Source: Streptomyces buecherae (GTDB taxonomy: Bacteria > Actinomycetota > Actinomycetes > Streptomycetales > Streptomycetaceae). Taken from it: DNA of 64,000 nt. The notes beneath the pieces were generated by a model. It ran no database searches, was not told the origin of the DNA, and was given only the letters and a program-made list of their open reading frames with translations. A program made the translations under genes and the position numbers. Shown one piece after another: positions 1-8,751 of the stretch; within the stretch, counting starts at the first letter, position 1, and the number at the start of each line of letters is the position of its first letter. The stretch spans positions 3,188,501-3,252,500 of the forward strand of contig NZ_CP060404.1 in NCBI RefSeq assembly GCF_014295035.1. Direction: 5' to 3'.

Positions 1-1365
1 CAGCTCGGCGAGGTCCGGGTCGAGGCGGGCGGCGATGCCCTCGCCGCTGAGCACCTCGACGGTGCGCGAGGCGGGGCCGTGGCCCTCGGTGAGGTAGACC
101 GTGCGCCAGCCGTCGGCGAGCCAGCCCTTGGTGTCGGCGAGCGCCCGGGCGATGTCGCCCCGGTACAGCTCGGGGGCGCGCATGCCCAGGGTCAGGGTGT
201 CGCCGTCCGTCGGCCCGCCGGCCACGCCGGCCTCGTCGAGGCCGTCGCCGGCGGCGAACGGCGAGATCGACCACCACATCATGCCCAGTTCGCGGGCCCG
301 GTCCCGGATGTCGGCGATGCCCCACAGCGAGGCCGCGCCCAGGTCGATGGGGGCCTCGCCGCCGCCGGCCGACGCGGCCCAGGACGCCGCCAGGAACTCC
401 TGGCTGGTGGCCACCAGGTCGGCCGCCCGGGTCCGCACCCGCTCCGGGTCGCACACCACGCTCATCGCGCCCGCGGGCAACACGTCGAGCAGCAGCTCCA
501 TCTCGTCCACCAGGACCGGGGCCAGCGATTCCATGCCCTCGACGGCGATGCCCTCGGCGATCTTGCCGAGCAGTTCGCCCAACTCCGGGTGGGACTCGGC
601 CAGCTCGGCGGCGCGCCGCCGCACGTCGTCGGTGAGCAGCAGCTCACGGCAGGGCGGCGCCCAGAGCCCGTGCTCGGCCACTTCGAGCGAGCGCTGGTCG
701 GCGACCTTGAAGTACCGGATCTCCTCGACCTCGTCCCCCCAGAACTCCACCCGCAGCGGGTGCTCCTCGGTGGGCGGGAAGACGTCCAGGATGCCGCCGC
801 GCACGGCGAACTCGCCGCGCTTCTCGACCAGTTCGACACGGGCGTACGCGGCTGCCGCCAGGCCCTCCACGACCTCGCCCAGGTCGGCGCTCTGCCCGCC
901 GCGCAGCGCCACCGGCTCCAGCTCGCCAAGGCCCTTGACCTGGGGTTGGAGCACGGCGCGGATGGGCGCGACGACCACGCTGACCGGGCCGGCGGTCGGG
1001 TCGTCGGCGCTCGGGTGGGTCAGCCGGCGCAGCACGGCGAGGCGGCGCCCGACGGTGTCCGAGCGCGGCGAGAGCCGCTCGTGCGGCAGCGTCTCCCACG
1101 ACGGGTACTCCACCACGCCGTGCTCTTGGCCCTCGGGCATCAGCGAGCGCAGCGCGGCGGCCAGGTCCTCGGCCTCGCGCCCGGTAGCGGTCACGGCCAG
1201 CACCGGCCGGCCGGCCCCGCGCGCCAGCGCCGCCACGGCCAGGGGCCGCGCCGCCGGCGGCCCCACGAGGTCGAGGTGCGTGCGGTGACCGTCCGTGGCC
1301 GCGCGCACCGCCTCGGCGAGCGCGGGGTCATGGACGACGGCATCGAGCAGACCGTGCAGGCTCAT
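1..1365 (-). CDS. mfd: Transcription-repair coupling factor Mfd, N-terminal part (cut by window edge)
   Basis: Mfd removes RNA polymerase stalled at DNA lesions and recruits UvrA for nucleotide excision repair. The 455 residues seen are the N-terminal UvrB-homology module and the beginning of the next domains. Diagnostic is a stretch reading EYPSWETLPHERLSP followed by R-S-D-T-V-G-R-R, the Mfd counterpart of the UvrB-like N-terminal domain, and later GGILDVFPPTEEHPLRVEFW. The RNA polymerase-interacting, helicase and C-terminal domains lie beyond base 1. The ATG start gives MSLHGLLDAVVHDPALAEAV. The 3' end is missing only because of the window border. The assignment is firm. Confidence 0.95.
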   Translation of the reverse strand, partial: MSLHGLLDAVVHDPALAEAVRAATDGHRTHLDLVGPPAARPLAVAALARGAGRPVLAVTATGREAEDLAAALRSLMPEGQEHGVVEYPSWETLPHERLSPRSDTVGRRLAVLRRLTHPSADDPTAGPVSVVVAPIRAVLQPQVKGLGELEPVALRGGQSADLGEVVEGLAAAAYARVELVEKRGEFAVRGGILDVFPPTEEHPLRVEFWGDEVEEIRYFKVADQRSLEVAEHGLWAPPCRELLLTDDVRRRAAELAESHPELGELLGKIAEGIAVEGMESLAPVLVDEMELLLDVLPAGAMSVVCDPERVRTRAADLVATSQEFLAASWAASAGGGEAPIDLGAASLWGIADIRDRARELGMMWWSISPFAAGDGLDEAGVAGGPTDGDTLTLGMRAPELYRGDIARALADTKGWLADGWRTVYLTEGHGPASRTVEVLSGEGIAARLDPDLAEL

Positions 1366-1540
1366 GTAGGGCTTCCCGTCCCGGGGCTGGACAACGCGAA
1401 CGGCCCGGCACGGGCCTTGGCGGAGCCAAGACCGGGGGCCCACGGACGTGTCCGGGGGCCGGCGGCCGGGATGTCTTCAGGGTACGCCGGGGGTGTGACA
1501 GCGCCACGCGAGAGCCCTCCGAAGTCAACCCGCTGGGGGC

Positions 1541-1546
1541 TACGGT
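1541..1546 (+). promoter_or_regulatory. Possible -10 of a leaderless promoter
   Basis: TACGGT lies exactly 7 nt before the ATG of the antitoxin gene, with no Shine-Dalgarno sequence between. The same geometry recurs at other genes in the window. No good -35 is visible. Confidence 0.35.
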
Positions 1547-1553
1547 TTCCCGC

Positions 1554-1811
1554 ATGAGCGATCCGCTGCCCCCGCCCGAGGCCCGTGCGCGCCTCGGCTC
1601 CCGGGTCCGGCACGCCGCGCACGCCCGCGAGCGCACCGTCATCACGGATCGGGGCCAACCAGTCGCCGTCCTCGTCAGCGCGGCGGAACTGGCAGGGCTC
1701 GAAGACGCGCTCGCCCTGGCTCGGTACCGGCGGCAGCGCCAGGCGGCTGGCACCGCGCTCACCACCCCGCACGACGAGGTTCGCGCGCGCCTCGGCCTGG
1801 AACGTGGCTGA
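1554..1811 (+). CDS. Phd/YefM-family antitoxin, apparently without its toxin
   Basis: The 85-residue protein fits the Phd/YefM antitoxin fold. A basic N-terminal DNA-binding part (LGSRVRHAAHARERTVITDRGQPVAVLVSAAELAGLE, about residues 14-50) holds the family core T-[VI]-T-x-R-G-x-P-x-A-V-L-[VI]. It is followed by a short helical tail that would clasp a toxin. Such proteins repress their own operon and neutralise a RelE/Doc-type toxin. No full toxin follows: a GTG overlapping its 3' end (1804) opens a frame of only 14 codons, ending at 1848. The next gene faces it and encodes a DUF6247-like protein. It may be an orphan antitoxin, or it may work with that neighbour. The family call is solid; the partner is unknown. 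Confidence 0.8.
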   Translation: MSDPLPPPEARARLGSRVRHAAHARERTVITDRGQPVAVLVSAAELAGLEDALALARYRRQRQAAGTALTTPHDEVRARLGLERG

Positions 1812-1898
1812 CGTACGGGACCGTCTGGGCACCCTGCGGGACGGGTGACCCGAGATCCGGGTGCCCGGCCGGCCCTCGTCACTCCCGGCCGACCCTCG

Positions 1899-2273
1899 TC
1901 ACTCCCGGGTGAGCCGCGCCCGCGCGGCGGCGGTGATCGCTCGGATCTCGTCCATGGCGGTACGCCATGCGGCGTCGTCCCGATCGAGCGACCGGGCGGC
2001 GTGCTCGGCGGCACGCAGCCGTCGGGCGAGGGCCGGAAACCGCTCGATCTCGATCACGGTGGCCCACTTGAGCTGGTACAGGGCGATGGGCTGGTAGCTG
2101 CTGGACCGGGTGGCCATCGTGAAGACGGTGGCCCGCTCCGCGATCAGTTCGGGAAGCCGCGTCGGGGCCACCCGCGCGAGCGCGGCCCGCAGCGCCGGAA
2201 AGGTGCTGTCGGGCCGCGGGATCACGGCCGCCCCCAGGGCACCTTCTCCGGGAGGCAACGGTGGTGTGGTCAT
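1899..2273 (-). CDS. DUF6247-like small protein
   Basis: A 124-residue cytoplasmic protein. The ATG is chosen because GAGGAG stands 6 nt before it; the open frame runs further upstream without a better site. The core has the pattern FPALRAALARVAP, then SYQPIALYQLKWATVIEIERFP, then an Ala/Arg-rich helical end. From memory this resembles actinobacterial DUF6247 proteins, which are often encoded beside type II antitoxins. It is convergent with the Phd-type antitoxin gene 88 bp away, which fits that habit. Its function is not known. A 20-bp-period direct repeat (1873-1888 and 1893-1908) covers its last codons. Confidence 0.6.
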   Translation of the reverse strand: MTTPPLPPGEGALGAAVIPRPDSTFPALRAALARVAPTRLPELIAERATVFTMATRSSSYQPIALYQLKWATVIEIERFPALARRLRAAEHAARSLDRDDAAWRTAMDEIRAITAAARARLTRE

Positions 2274-2392
2274 GGCTGGCTCCTCGGTGGTCGCGACGGC
2301 CCGCCGCAGCCGCCGCGGCACACCGTACGGGGCGGCATCCGCGCGGCGAACGGTTCCGGACGCGCTCGCCTCGGCTCCCCTCCGAAGGCCCC

Positions 2393-2478
2393 ACCCAGGT
2401 CGGCGAGGCTCCCCGCCCCGGTCGGCGAGGCTCCCCGCCCCGGTCGGCGGGGCTCGCCGCCCCGGTCGGGGGCTCGCC
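2393..2478. repeat. 22-bp GC-rich tandem repeat, about 3.5 copies
   Basis: The unit begins CCCGGTCGGCGAGGCTCC. One copy lacks its first bases (from 2393), two full copies lie at 2417-2438 and 2439-2460, and a shortened copy follows at 2461-2478. It lies directly past the dehydrogenase stop and upstream of the DUF6247-like gene. Confidence 0.8.
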
Positions 2479-2480
2479 CC

Positions 2481-3440
2481 TTACGCCCCGCCGTCGTCCG
2501 TCCCGCCGAAGCTCGCGAAGTACGCCGCCGCCCCGTCCTCGCCGCCGTGCCCCTGCCGCTCCGCGCGGCGCAGCCGCTCGGCCGCGGCGGCGGCCAGGTC
2601 CAGGCGTACGCCGGAGCGCTCGGCGGCCTCCGCGATGAGGGCGGCGTCCTTGCGGGCGGCGGAGACGGTGAAGCTGGGCGGGTAGTCGCCGGCGAGGATG
2701 AGTTCGGACTTCGTCCGCAGGTAGCCGGAGTCCAGCGGGCCGCCGGCGACGGCGTCCAGGAAGGCGCGCGGGTCCACACCGAGACCCTCGGCCAGGGCCA
2801 GCGACTCGCCGGCGCCGTTGATGAGGGTGAGCACCCAGTTGTTGACGACGAGCTTGAGCGCGCTGGCCGCGCCCGCACCACCGTCCTCGCCGACCCACAG
2901 GGTGCGCTGGCCGATCGCCGAGAAGACACGCTCGGCCCGGTCGCGCACGGCGACCGGACCCGCCGCGAGGACGGTCAACGCGCCCTGTTCGGCCGGGAGT
3001 CTGGTGCCCAGCACGGGGGCGTCCGCGAAGTCGAGTCCGTACTCCGCGGCGAACTCCGCCAGCGGGCCGATCGCGCCCACCCCCACCGTGCTCGACTGGA
3101 GCCACAGCGTCCCGGCGCGCAGCGCGGGCGCGGCCTGGCGCAGCGCGTCCAGCGCGGCGGGCCCGTCGTGCACCATCGTGAGCACCACGTCCGCCCCGTC
3201 CACCGCGTCGGCCGGCGTGTCCGCGACCCGCGCCCCGGCCTCCGCCAGCGGCTCGGCCTTGGCCCGGGTACGGTTCCACACCCGCACGTCGAACCCGCCC
3301 GCCTCGGCGAGGTTACGGGCCATCGGCCCACCCATGATCCCGGTGCCGAGCACCGCCACGGAGAGCGCGTCGGCCCCGCTCGCGCCCGCCGTGTCCGTGC
3401 CGGTGCCGGTGTCCGTGTCCGCCACGCTCCTGTCAGCCAT
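2481..3440 (-). CDS. NAD(P)-dependent beta-hydroxyacid dehydrogenase family oxidoreductase
   Basis: A 319-residue member of the 3-hydroxyisobutyrate/6-phosphogluconate dehydrogenase-like family. A low-complexity Thr/Gly/Asp leader precedes the Rossmann motif VAVLGTGIMGGPMARNLAEAG (about residues 28-48). The substrate signature region follows as QSSTVGVGAIG, and the catalytic helix is GGAGAASALKLVVNNWVL, with the conserved Lys and Asn of the family. The C-terminal all-helical dimer domain ends the protein. The ATG is preceded by a short purine run. Likely substrates are small beta-hydroxyacids or aldehydes (glyoxylate/succinic semialdehyde reductase-like relatives exist); the sequence does not decide between them. 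It stands alone, with no pathway neighbours. Confidence 0.88.
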   Translation of the reverse strand: MADRSVADTDTGTGTDTAGASGADALSVAVLGTGIMGGPMARNLAEAGGFDVRVWNRTRAKAEPLAEAGARVADTPADAVDGADVVLTMVHDGPAALDALRQAAPALRAGTLWLQSSTVGVGAIGPLAEFAAEYGLDFADAPVLGTRLPAEQGALTVLAAGPVAVRDRAERVFSAIGQRTLWVGEDGGAGAASALKLVVNNWVLTLINGAGESLALAEGLGVDPRAFLDAVAGGPLDSGYLRTKSELILAGDYPPSFTVSAARKDAALIAEAAERSGVRLDLAAAAAERLRRAERQGHGGEDGAAAYFASFGGTDDGGA

Positions 3441-3657
3441 GGGGGAACGGTAGGACCTGGAGGGCACTCGAAGGCAAGCGGCACGCGCGGGGGGCCGGTC
3501 GGCGGGTTGGGGGGGCGGCGAGTGGGTCGGGCTCAGCGGCGTGGGGCTGGCTGAGGAGGCGGGCGCACAGGCAGCGGAGGGACTCCGGCGTCCCGCGCCC
3601 GCCCGGTTCCGTCGCCGCGCCACCCGCACGACCGGGCCTCGGCCGTGGCCGTGGCCG

Positions 3658-4125
3658 TCAGGGGCGGACCGTTGACGAGGTGGGCTTGTCGGGCGAACTT
3701 GGGCGGTCGAGGAAGACAACGACGTTCCATCTGGACTTCTCGCGCACCACGGTGAGGGTGTCTCGCGCGTCCCTGCCGGATCGGTCACGCACCGCCAGCT
3801 CCACGGAGCCCACGTCCGGCCCCATCGTGATCTCGACGCGGGCCTCCACGATGGACAGCCCCCGGTCGCCCTTCTCGGCCACGATCCGACGCGCTTCGCG
3901 CCGCGCGCGAAAGTCGTCGGGAACCCCGCCGACCTCGATCAAGCCGGCGATGTCACGGGAGTTCAGTGCGCGTACGTAGGCTTCCACAGCGTTGCGAGCC
4001 CCACGCACCCCACTGGCCTCGACACCGCGTGCGTCCTCGGAACGGTCGGGGCCTTCGTCGGAACCACAGCCGACCGCGAGACCCACCGCCACCACCACCA
4101 CGGAAACGAGGCGTCGCCGCCGCAC
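3658..4125 (-). CDS. Small secreted lipoprotein with NTF2-like domain
   Basis: The 155-residue protein starts at a GTG placed right behind AGGGGGA. It has an Arg-rich n-region, a Val/Ala hydrophobic core and a lipobox LAVGC, so it is expected to be a lipoprotein on the outer face of the membrane. After a charged linker, the pattern ARNAVEAYVRALNSRD ... VTVVREKSRWNVVVFLDRP resembles NTF2-like/DUF4878-type domains (an alpha helix, then a curved sheet). No catalytic motif is visible and its role is unknown. Upstream starts would spoil the signal peptide, which supports the GTG. Confidence 0.72.
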   Translation of the reverse strand: MRRRRLVSVVVVAVGLAVGCGSDEGPDRSEDARGVEASGVRGARNAVEAYVRALNSRDIAGLIEVGGVPDDFRARREARRIVAEKGDRGLSIVEARVEITMGPDVGSVELAVRDRSGRDARDTLTVVREKSRWNVVVFLDRPSSPDKPTSSTVRP

Positions 4126-4550
4126 AGCTCCCCCTCTGCTGACGCGGCACGCAGGGCGCCGCACCGTGACATGTGCGGTGCGCGCACCGCCGCGCCTTCT
4201 GGTGGTCAGCCGAAACGGTCGTCCTCAGTTGTATCCGCTCGACCGCCGCAGACACGCGGCGCCGAGCGCGCGCGGCCAGTTACCGACAGGGAGTGGCCGG
4301 TTCCTCGGCGCCGGGTGTTCTTCCGGGCCGGCCCATCAGCAGGAATCGAGGATTCGTGGCAAGGTACGCGTCTCCAAGTTCCCCCGTCGCGAAGGGGCCG
4401 GCCCGTCGCCACCCTCACCGGCCCCACCCGGCGCCCGCCCCGGCGAGCCGTCACCGTTCCGGCGTGCTGGGCTTCCGGGCCAGGCCAGGCGCCGCCCCCG
4501 CTCTCGTACGGCGAACCCCCACGGAAGTCCGCAGCCCGATCGCTGCGCAG

Positions 4551-4665
4551 GCGAGCCCGCCGCACCGACGCACCACCGCACAGGCGCACCCGCCACACAG
4601 ACGAGCCGCCACGCAGGCGCACCCGCTGCGCAGGCGGGCCCACCGCACAGGCGAGCCGCCGCGCG
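4551..4665. repeat. Degenerate 15-bp tandem repeat
   Basis: Variants of gcacaggcgagccgcc succeed one another with a period near 15 bp, so all frames stay open and give spurious Arg/Pro-rich ORFs. Confidence 0.6.
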
Positions 4666-4817
4666 GGCGCGTCCGCGCCCCGGCCCGCGCGCTCCCCCAA
4701 GAGCGTGCGGGCCGGGGCGGGGACGACGTTGCGGCGGCCGGTCCGGGAGGGTTCCCGGGCCGGCCGCCGCGGCGACGGACCATCCCCATGGCACCCGCCG
4801 TCCGTCGGCCGTCCGGC

Positions 4818-4843
4818 CGGCGGGAGCCGGGGGGCTCCCGCCG
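4818..4843 (-). terminator. Hairpin downstream of the ABC exporter operon
   Basis: Perfect 11-bp arms CGGCGGGAGCC and GGCTCCCGCCG around a GGGG loop, about 80 nt past the permease stop. There is no U-tract, as is usual in streptomycetes. Confidence 0.65.
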
Positions 4844-4925
4844 GGCCGGGCGGCCTGCTCTGCCCTGGGCGGCGCGCCGCCCCTTGGTGGCGGGGCAGCG
4901 GCCTGCTCAGGTGTGCTCGGTGCGC

Positions 4926-7505
4926 CTAGTCCGTCGCGATGGCGTTGAGGACGTTCATCCGGCCGGCGCGGAAGGCAGGGACCAGGGCCGCGAGGAGGCC
5001 GACCACCGCCGCCCCGACGAACACCGCGCCGATCGTGGGCCACGGGATCTCCAGGGTCTTCAGGCCCTCAAGTGCCAGCAGCTTCTGGGCCGTTACGCCC
5101 CAGGCCATGCCCAGGCCGAGGCCGAGCAGGGCGCCGAAGAGGGCGATGACGACCGACTCCAGGCGGATCATGCGGCGCATCTGGCGGCGGGAGAGGCCGA
5201 TGGCGCGCATCAGACCTATCTCGCGGGTGCGCTCGACGACCGACAGGGCCAGGGTGTTCACGACACCCAGAATGGCGACGATGATCGCGAGGCCGAGGAG
5301 TCCGTAGACCAGGTTGAGCATCTGCCCGATCTGGTCCTCCAGGAGCTTCTTGTAGTCGGCCTGGTCGCGCACCGTCACGTCCGGGTAGGTCGTCAGCTCG
5401 GCCTTGAGCGACTTGTACGCCTCGCGGTCCTGACCCTCCTTGGCGGCGGCGAACATCATCAGGTTCTGCGGCATCTGGTCGGGCTTGATGTAGTCCTTGG
5501 CCGTGTCGACGCCGAGGTAGATCGCGCCCTTGTTGAACGCCGTGTCCTCCGAGGTGATGACGCGGACCGTCAGCTTGGCCGTGCCGCCCTCCTTGAAGTC
5601 CACGCTGAGCACGTCGCCGAGGGCGACCTTGTGGTCCTTGGCGAAGCCCTCCGGGACGCCGATGGCGTTCTTGCCGAACGCGTCCACCAACGTGCCCTCG
5701 ATCACCGGGGAGCGCAGGTCCTTGGCGTAGCTGGCGCTGGCCGCGTCCAGGTCGTCCTTGACCCTCTTGCCGTCCGGCGTGGTGATGGTGGCGTTCTCGA
5801 GGAGCTTGTAGTCGCTGACGTGCTCCAGGTGCTTGGCCCGCTTGACCGCCTGCTCCACCTGCGGCTTGATCACGCCGTTGTCGGGCTCGATGATGAAGTC
5901 CGCGCCGACGGACTTGTCCAGTTCGTCGCTGGCCGACGCGACCATCGACGAGCCGACCACCGACAGGCAGGCGACCAGCGCGAGGCCGATCATCAGGGCC
6001 GCTCCCGTGGCGCCGGTGCGGCGCGGGTTGCGCAGTGCGTTGCGCTCGGCCATCCGGCCGACCGAGCCGAACATCCGCAGCAGTACGGCGCTCAGCACCC
6101 GGACCACCACGCCGGCCAGCAGCGGGCCGATCACGATGAAGCCGATCAGGGTCAGCAGCACGCCGAGGCCGAGGAACATCGAGCCGTCGGCCGCCTTGTC
6201 GGCGTTCGCGGCCATGGCCAGGCCCGCGGCGCCGGCGCCGGTCAGCAGCAGGCCGAGCACGGCCCGTACGCGGCCCGCACGGCTGTCGGCCGGCGTTCCG
6301 GCGTCCCGCAGCGCGGCCATCGGGGAGATCTTGCCGGCCCGGCGGGCCGGTATGTACGCGGCGACGACGGTGGTCAGGACGCCGATGACCAGGCCGACGA
6401 CGGGCGTGGCCGTCTTGACCGTCAGCTCCGAGGTGTCCAGGTTCATGCCCATGGTGCCCATGAGCTTCATCAGGCCGATCGCGAGGCCGATACCGCCGGC
6501 CACGCCGAGGATGGAGCCGACGACGCCGAGCAGCAGCGCCTCGAAGAGCACCGAGCGGTTGATCTGGCGCCGGCTGGAGCCGATGGCCCGCATCAGGCCG
6601 ATCTCGCGGGTGCGCTGGGCGACCAGCATCGAGAAGGTGTTGACGATCAGGAAGATGCCGACCAGGACGGCGATTCCGGCGAAGCCGAGCATCGCGTACT
6701 TCATGACGTCCAGGAAGGAGCCCAGTTCGTCCTTGTTCTCCTCCTTGGTCTCGGCCTTGGTCTTGACCTTGAGGTCGTGGTCCGGGCCGAGCGAGGCGAG
6801 GACGCTCTGCTTGAGCTCGTCGTTGCTCACGCCGGGCGCGGCGGTCAGCGCGATGGAGGTGTACTTGCCGGTGGCGCCGAGCAGCCGGCGCTGGGCGGTC
6901 TCGTCGTCCAGGTAGAAGATGGACGAGCCGGGGTTGGTCACCTGGAAGGTGGCGATGCCGGTGATGGTGAAGGTGGCGTCGCCGGGCACGGCGATGATGC
7001 GCACCTTGTCGCCGAGCTCCAGGTTCTTCTTGTCGGCGGTGTCGGCGTCCACCATGATCTCGGTCGGGCCGCGCGGCTCGTGGCCCGAGGTGATCTCGAC
7101 GGACGAGAGTTCGGCGCTGTCCCAGTTGGTGGCGACCGACGGGGCGCCCTCGGCCAGGCCGATCTTCTTGTTCTTGGAGTCCACGGCCGTGATGGAGGTG
7201 GACACCGTGTCGCCGACGGCGGACTTGACGCCCTTGACCTTCTCCAGCTCCGCGATCTTCGACGCGGGAATGGTCGGCACCTTGCGGGAGCGCTGCACGT
7301 CGTCGCCGCTCGCGGCGTCCTTGGGGCTGACGCTGACGTCGGGCGCCGTGGCGGAGAAGATCTTGTCGAAGGTGGAGTTCATGGTGTCGGTGAAGACGAG
7401 CGTGCCGCACACGAACGCCACCGACAGCAGGACGGCGACGGCGGAGAGCGCCATGCGTCCCTTGTGCGCGAAGAAGTTGCGCAGCGAGGTCTTGAACACG
7501 GTCAC
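4926..7505 (-). CDS. FtsX-like ABC transporter permease (two-repeat, MacB/BceB-like architecture)
   Basis: The 859-residue membrane protein pairs with the ATPase gene upstream; the two overlap at GTGA (GTG start). An N-terminal helix (MALSAVAVLLSVAFVCGTLVF) is followed by a large external domain (about residues 45-260). Then comes a first FtsX core of three helices that includes RTREIGLMRAIGSSRRQI. A central helix and a second external domain follow, then a second FtsX core with a near copy, RTREIGLMRAIGLSRRQM. This doubled layout is typical of actinobacterial exporters that act on lipids, lipoproteins or peptide antibiotics. The substrate cannot be read from the sequence. No two-component system is linked, unlike Bce-type detoxifiers. 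Confidence 0.92.
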   Translation of the reverse strand: MTVFKTSLRNFFAHKGRMALSAVAVLLSVAFVCGTLVFTDTMNSTFDKIFSATAPDVSVSPKDAASGDDVQRSRKVPTIPASKIAELEKVKGVKSAVGDTVSTSITAVDSKNKKIGLAEGAPSVATNWDSAELSSVEITSGHEPRGPTEIMVDADTADKKNLELGDKVRIIAVPGDATFTITGIATFQVTNPGSSIFYLDDETAQRRLLGATGKYTSIALTAAPGVSNDELKQSVLASLGPDHDLKVKTKAETKEENKDELGSFLDVMKYAMLGFAGIAVLVGIFLIVNTFSMLVAQRTREIGLMRAIGSSRRQINRSVLFEALLLGVVGSILGVAGGIGLAIGLMKLMGTMGMNLDTSELTVKTATPVVGLVIGVLTTVVAAYIPARRAGKISPMAALRDAGTPADSRAGRVRAVLGLLLTGAGAAGLAMAANADKAADGSMFLGLGVLLTLIGFIVIGPLLAGVVVRVLSAVLLRMFGSVGRMAERNALRNPRRTGATGAALMIGLALVACLSVVGSSMVASASDELDKSVGADFIIEPDNGVIKPQVEQAVKRAKHLEHVSDYKLLENATITTPDGKRVKDDLDAASASYAKDLRSPVIEGTLVDAFGKNAIGVPEGFAKDHKVALGDVLSVDFKEGGTAKLTVRVITSEDTAFNKGAIYLGVDTAKDYIKPDQMPQNLMMFAAAKEGQDREAYKSLKAELTTYPDVTVRDQADYKKLLEDQIGQMLNLVYGLLGLAIIVAILGVVNTLALSVVERTREIGLMRAIGLSRRQMRRMIRLESVVIALFGALLGLGLGMAWGVTAQKLLALEGLKTLEIPWPTIGAVFVGAAVVGLLAALVPAFRAGRMNVLNAIATD

Positions 7506-8290
7506 GAGACACGCCCCCGCGCGTCGAAGTTCTTCATGCGCTCAAGGACCAACTCGGCGGTCGGCTGGTACATCTCGTCGACGATCCGGCCGTCGGCGAG
7601 GTAGAGCACCCGGTTCGCGTACGAGGCGGCCACCGGGTCGTGGGTGACCATCACGATGGTCTGGCCCAGCTCGTCAACGGACCTGCGCAGGAAGCCGAGG
7701 ACCTCGGCGCCGGCCCGCGAGTCGAGGTTGCCGGTCGGCTCGTCACCGAAGATGATCTCCGGCCGGGCGGCCAGGGCGCGGGCCACGGCGACGCGCTGCT
7801 GCTGGCCGCCGGAGAGCTGGTTCGGACGGTGCTTGAGCCGCCCGGCCAGGCCCACCGTCTCCACCACGCGGTCCAGCCAGGCCCGGTCGGGCTTGCGGCC
7901 CGCGATGTCCATCGGCAGCGTGATGTTCTCGATGGCGTTCAGCGTGGGCAGCAGGTTGAACGCCTGGAAGATGAACCCGATCCGGTCCCGGCGCAGTTGG
8001 GTGAGCTTCTTGTCCTTGAGCCCGGTGATCTCGGTCTCGTTGACGTAGATGTGGCCCGCGGTCACGGTGTCCAGGCCCGCGAGGCAGTGCATCAGCGTCG
8101 ACTTGCCGGAGCCGGACGGGCCCATGATCGCGGTGAACTGGCCCCGGGCGATGTCCACGTCCACGTGGTCCAGGGCCACCACCCGGGTCTCCCCGGAGCC
8201 GTACGCCTTGACCACCTGACGTGCTCGCGCGGCCACGGCCGTATGCCCTCCGCTGCCCCCGGTCCTGGGAATCGATACAGCCGTCGTCAC
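7502..8290 (-). CDS. ABC transporter ATP-binding protein (LolD/MacB type)
   Basis: The 262-residue ATPase drives the FtsX-like permease. It shows Walker A GPSGSGKST, the Q-loop in FIFQAFNLLPTLNAIENI, the signature LSGGQQQRVAVARAL, Walker B IIFGDEPTGNLDS and the H-loop VMVTHDP. The family's typical D-E-P-T-G-N-L-D-S is intact, so it should be active. The GTG start is chosen because GAGGAG lies just upstream; the frame is open to 8341 but has no site there. The first 30 residues are a variable leader. Confidence 0.93.
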   Translation of the reverse strand: MTTAVSIPRTGGSGGHTAVAARARQVVKAYGSGETRVVALDHVDVDIARGQFTAIMGPSGSGKSTLMHCLAGLDTVTAGHIYVNETEITGLKDKKLTQLRRDRIGFIFQAFNLLPTLNAIENITLPMDIAGRKPDRAWLDRVVETVGLAGRLKHRPNQLSGGQQQRVAVARALAARPEIIFGDEPTGNLDSRAGAEVLGFLRRSVDELGQTIVMVTHDPVAASYANRVLYLADGRIVDEMYQPTAELVLERMKNFDARGRVS

Positions 8291-8751
8291 GGTACTTCTC
8301 CTCGGTAGGTGTGTTCGGCGCGGTCCTTGCCGCGTACACAAGACTGCTCGAACGGGAGCGGGCTCGCGATGGTGCTCAGCGCCGTATCCGACCTGGGGCT
8401 AACCCCACCCCCGTAGTCGTGCGGCCCGCACCAAGACTAGGAAGAACAGCCTCCTGACCTCGTCATCCGTCGGTACGAACCCGGGGTCAGGGGAAGGGCG
8501 TTCGCTCCCCTAGGGGGTGGGCCCCGGGTCGCACCCGGGTCTCAGGGTGCGAGGTGCCGCGAACCACCGGTCGCGGGCCCGCGGGGCGCGCCGCTCAGGC
8601 CGGGGAGCAGTGCTGGAGCGGTCGGTGGGGCGGTAGGGGTCGCCGTACGGGAGACCCGGAGGGCGGGGCCGGGCGGCCGGGGCGGTGACCGGTACCGCGA
8701 GATCGCGACCCGTGGAAAGGTGGTGACTACAACGAGCGAGGGAGACGCACG
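8291..8751. other. Divergent intergenic region between ABC exporter and MFS pump
   Basis: Both genes start outward from this 461-bp gap, so their promoters must lie here. Two short perfect palindromes could be operator sites: GTGCGG-C-CCGCAC at 8419-8431 and CCCGGGT-CGC-ACCCGGG at 8523-8539. No reading frame or RNA gene is evident. Confidence 0.5.

Larger units (their letters stand above)
4126..4925. other. Gene-free stretch with degenerate repeats
   Basis: No credible gene is seen in these 800 bases. The long open frames on both strands are Arg/Pro/Ala-only products of GC-rich repeats. The part at 4551-4665 is a degenerate ladder of about 15-bp units (cgcacaggcgagccg-like). A strong hairpin at 4818-4843 probably ends the ABC operon to the right. 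The upstream part should hold the promoter of the lipoprotein gene. Confidence 0.6.

Noticed and set aside
4171..4929. Overlapping open frames on both strands left of the ABC operon
   Set aside because: Arg/Pro/Ala-only products of a degenerate 15-bp repeat, without ribosome sites or domains.
4173..7604. Very long open frame (1143 codons) on the + strand
   Set aside because: It lies antisense to the ABC permease, has Arg/Ala/Gly/His-biased composition and no known domain; GC-rich codon bias keeps the opposite frame open.
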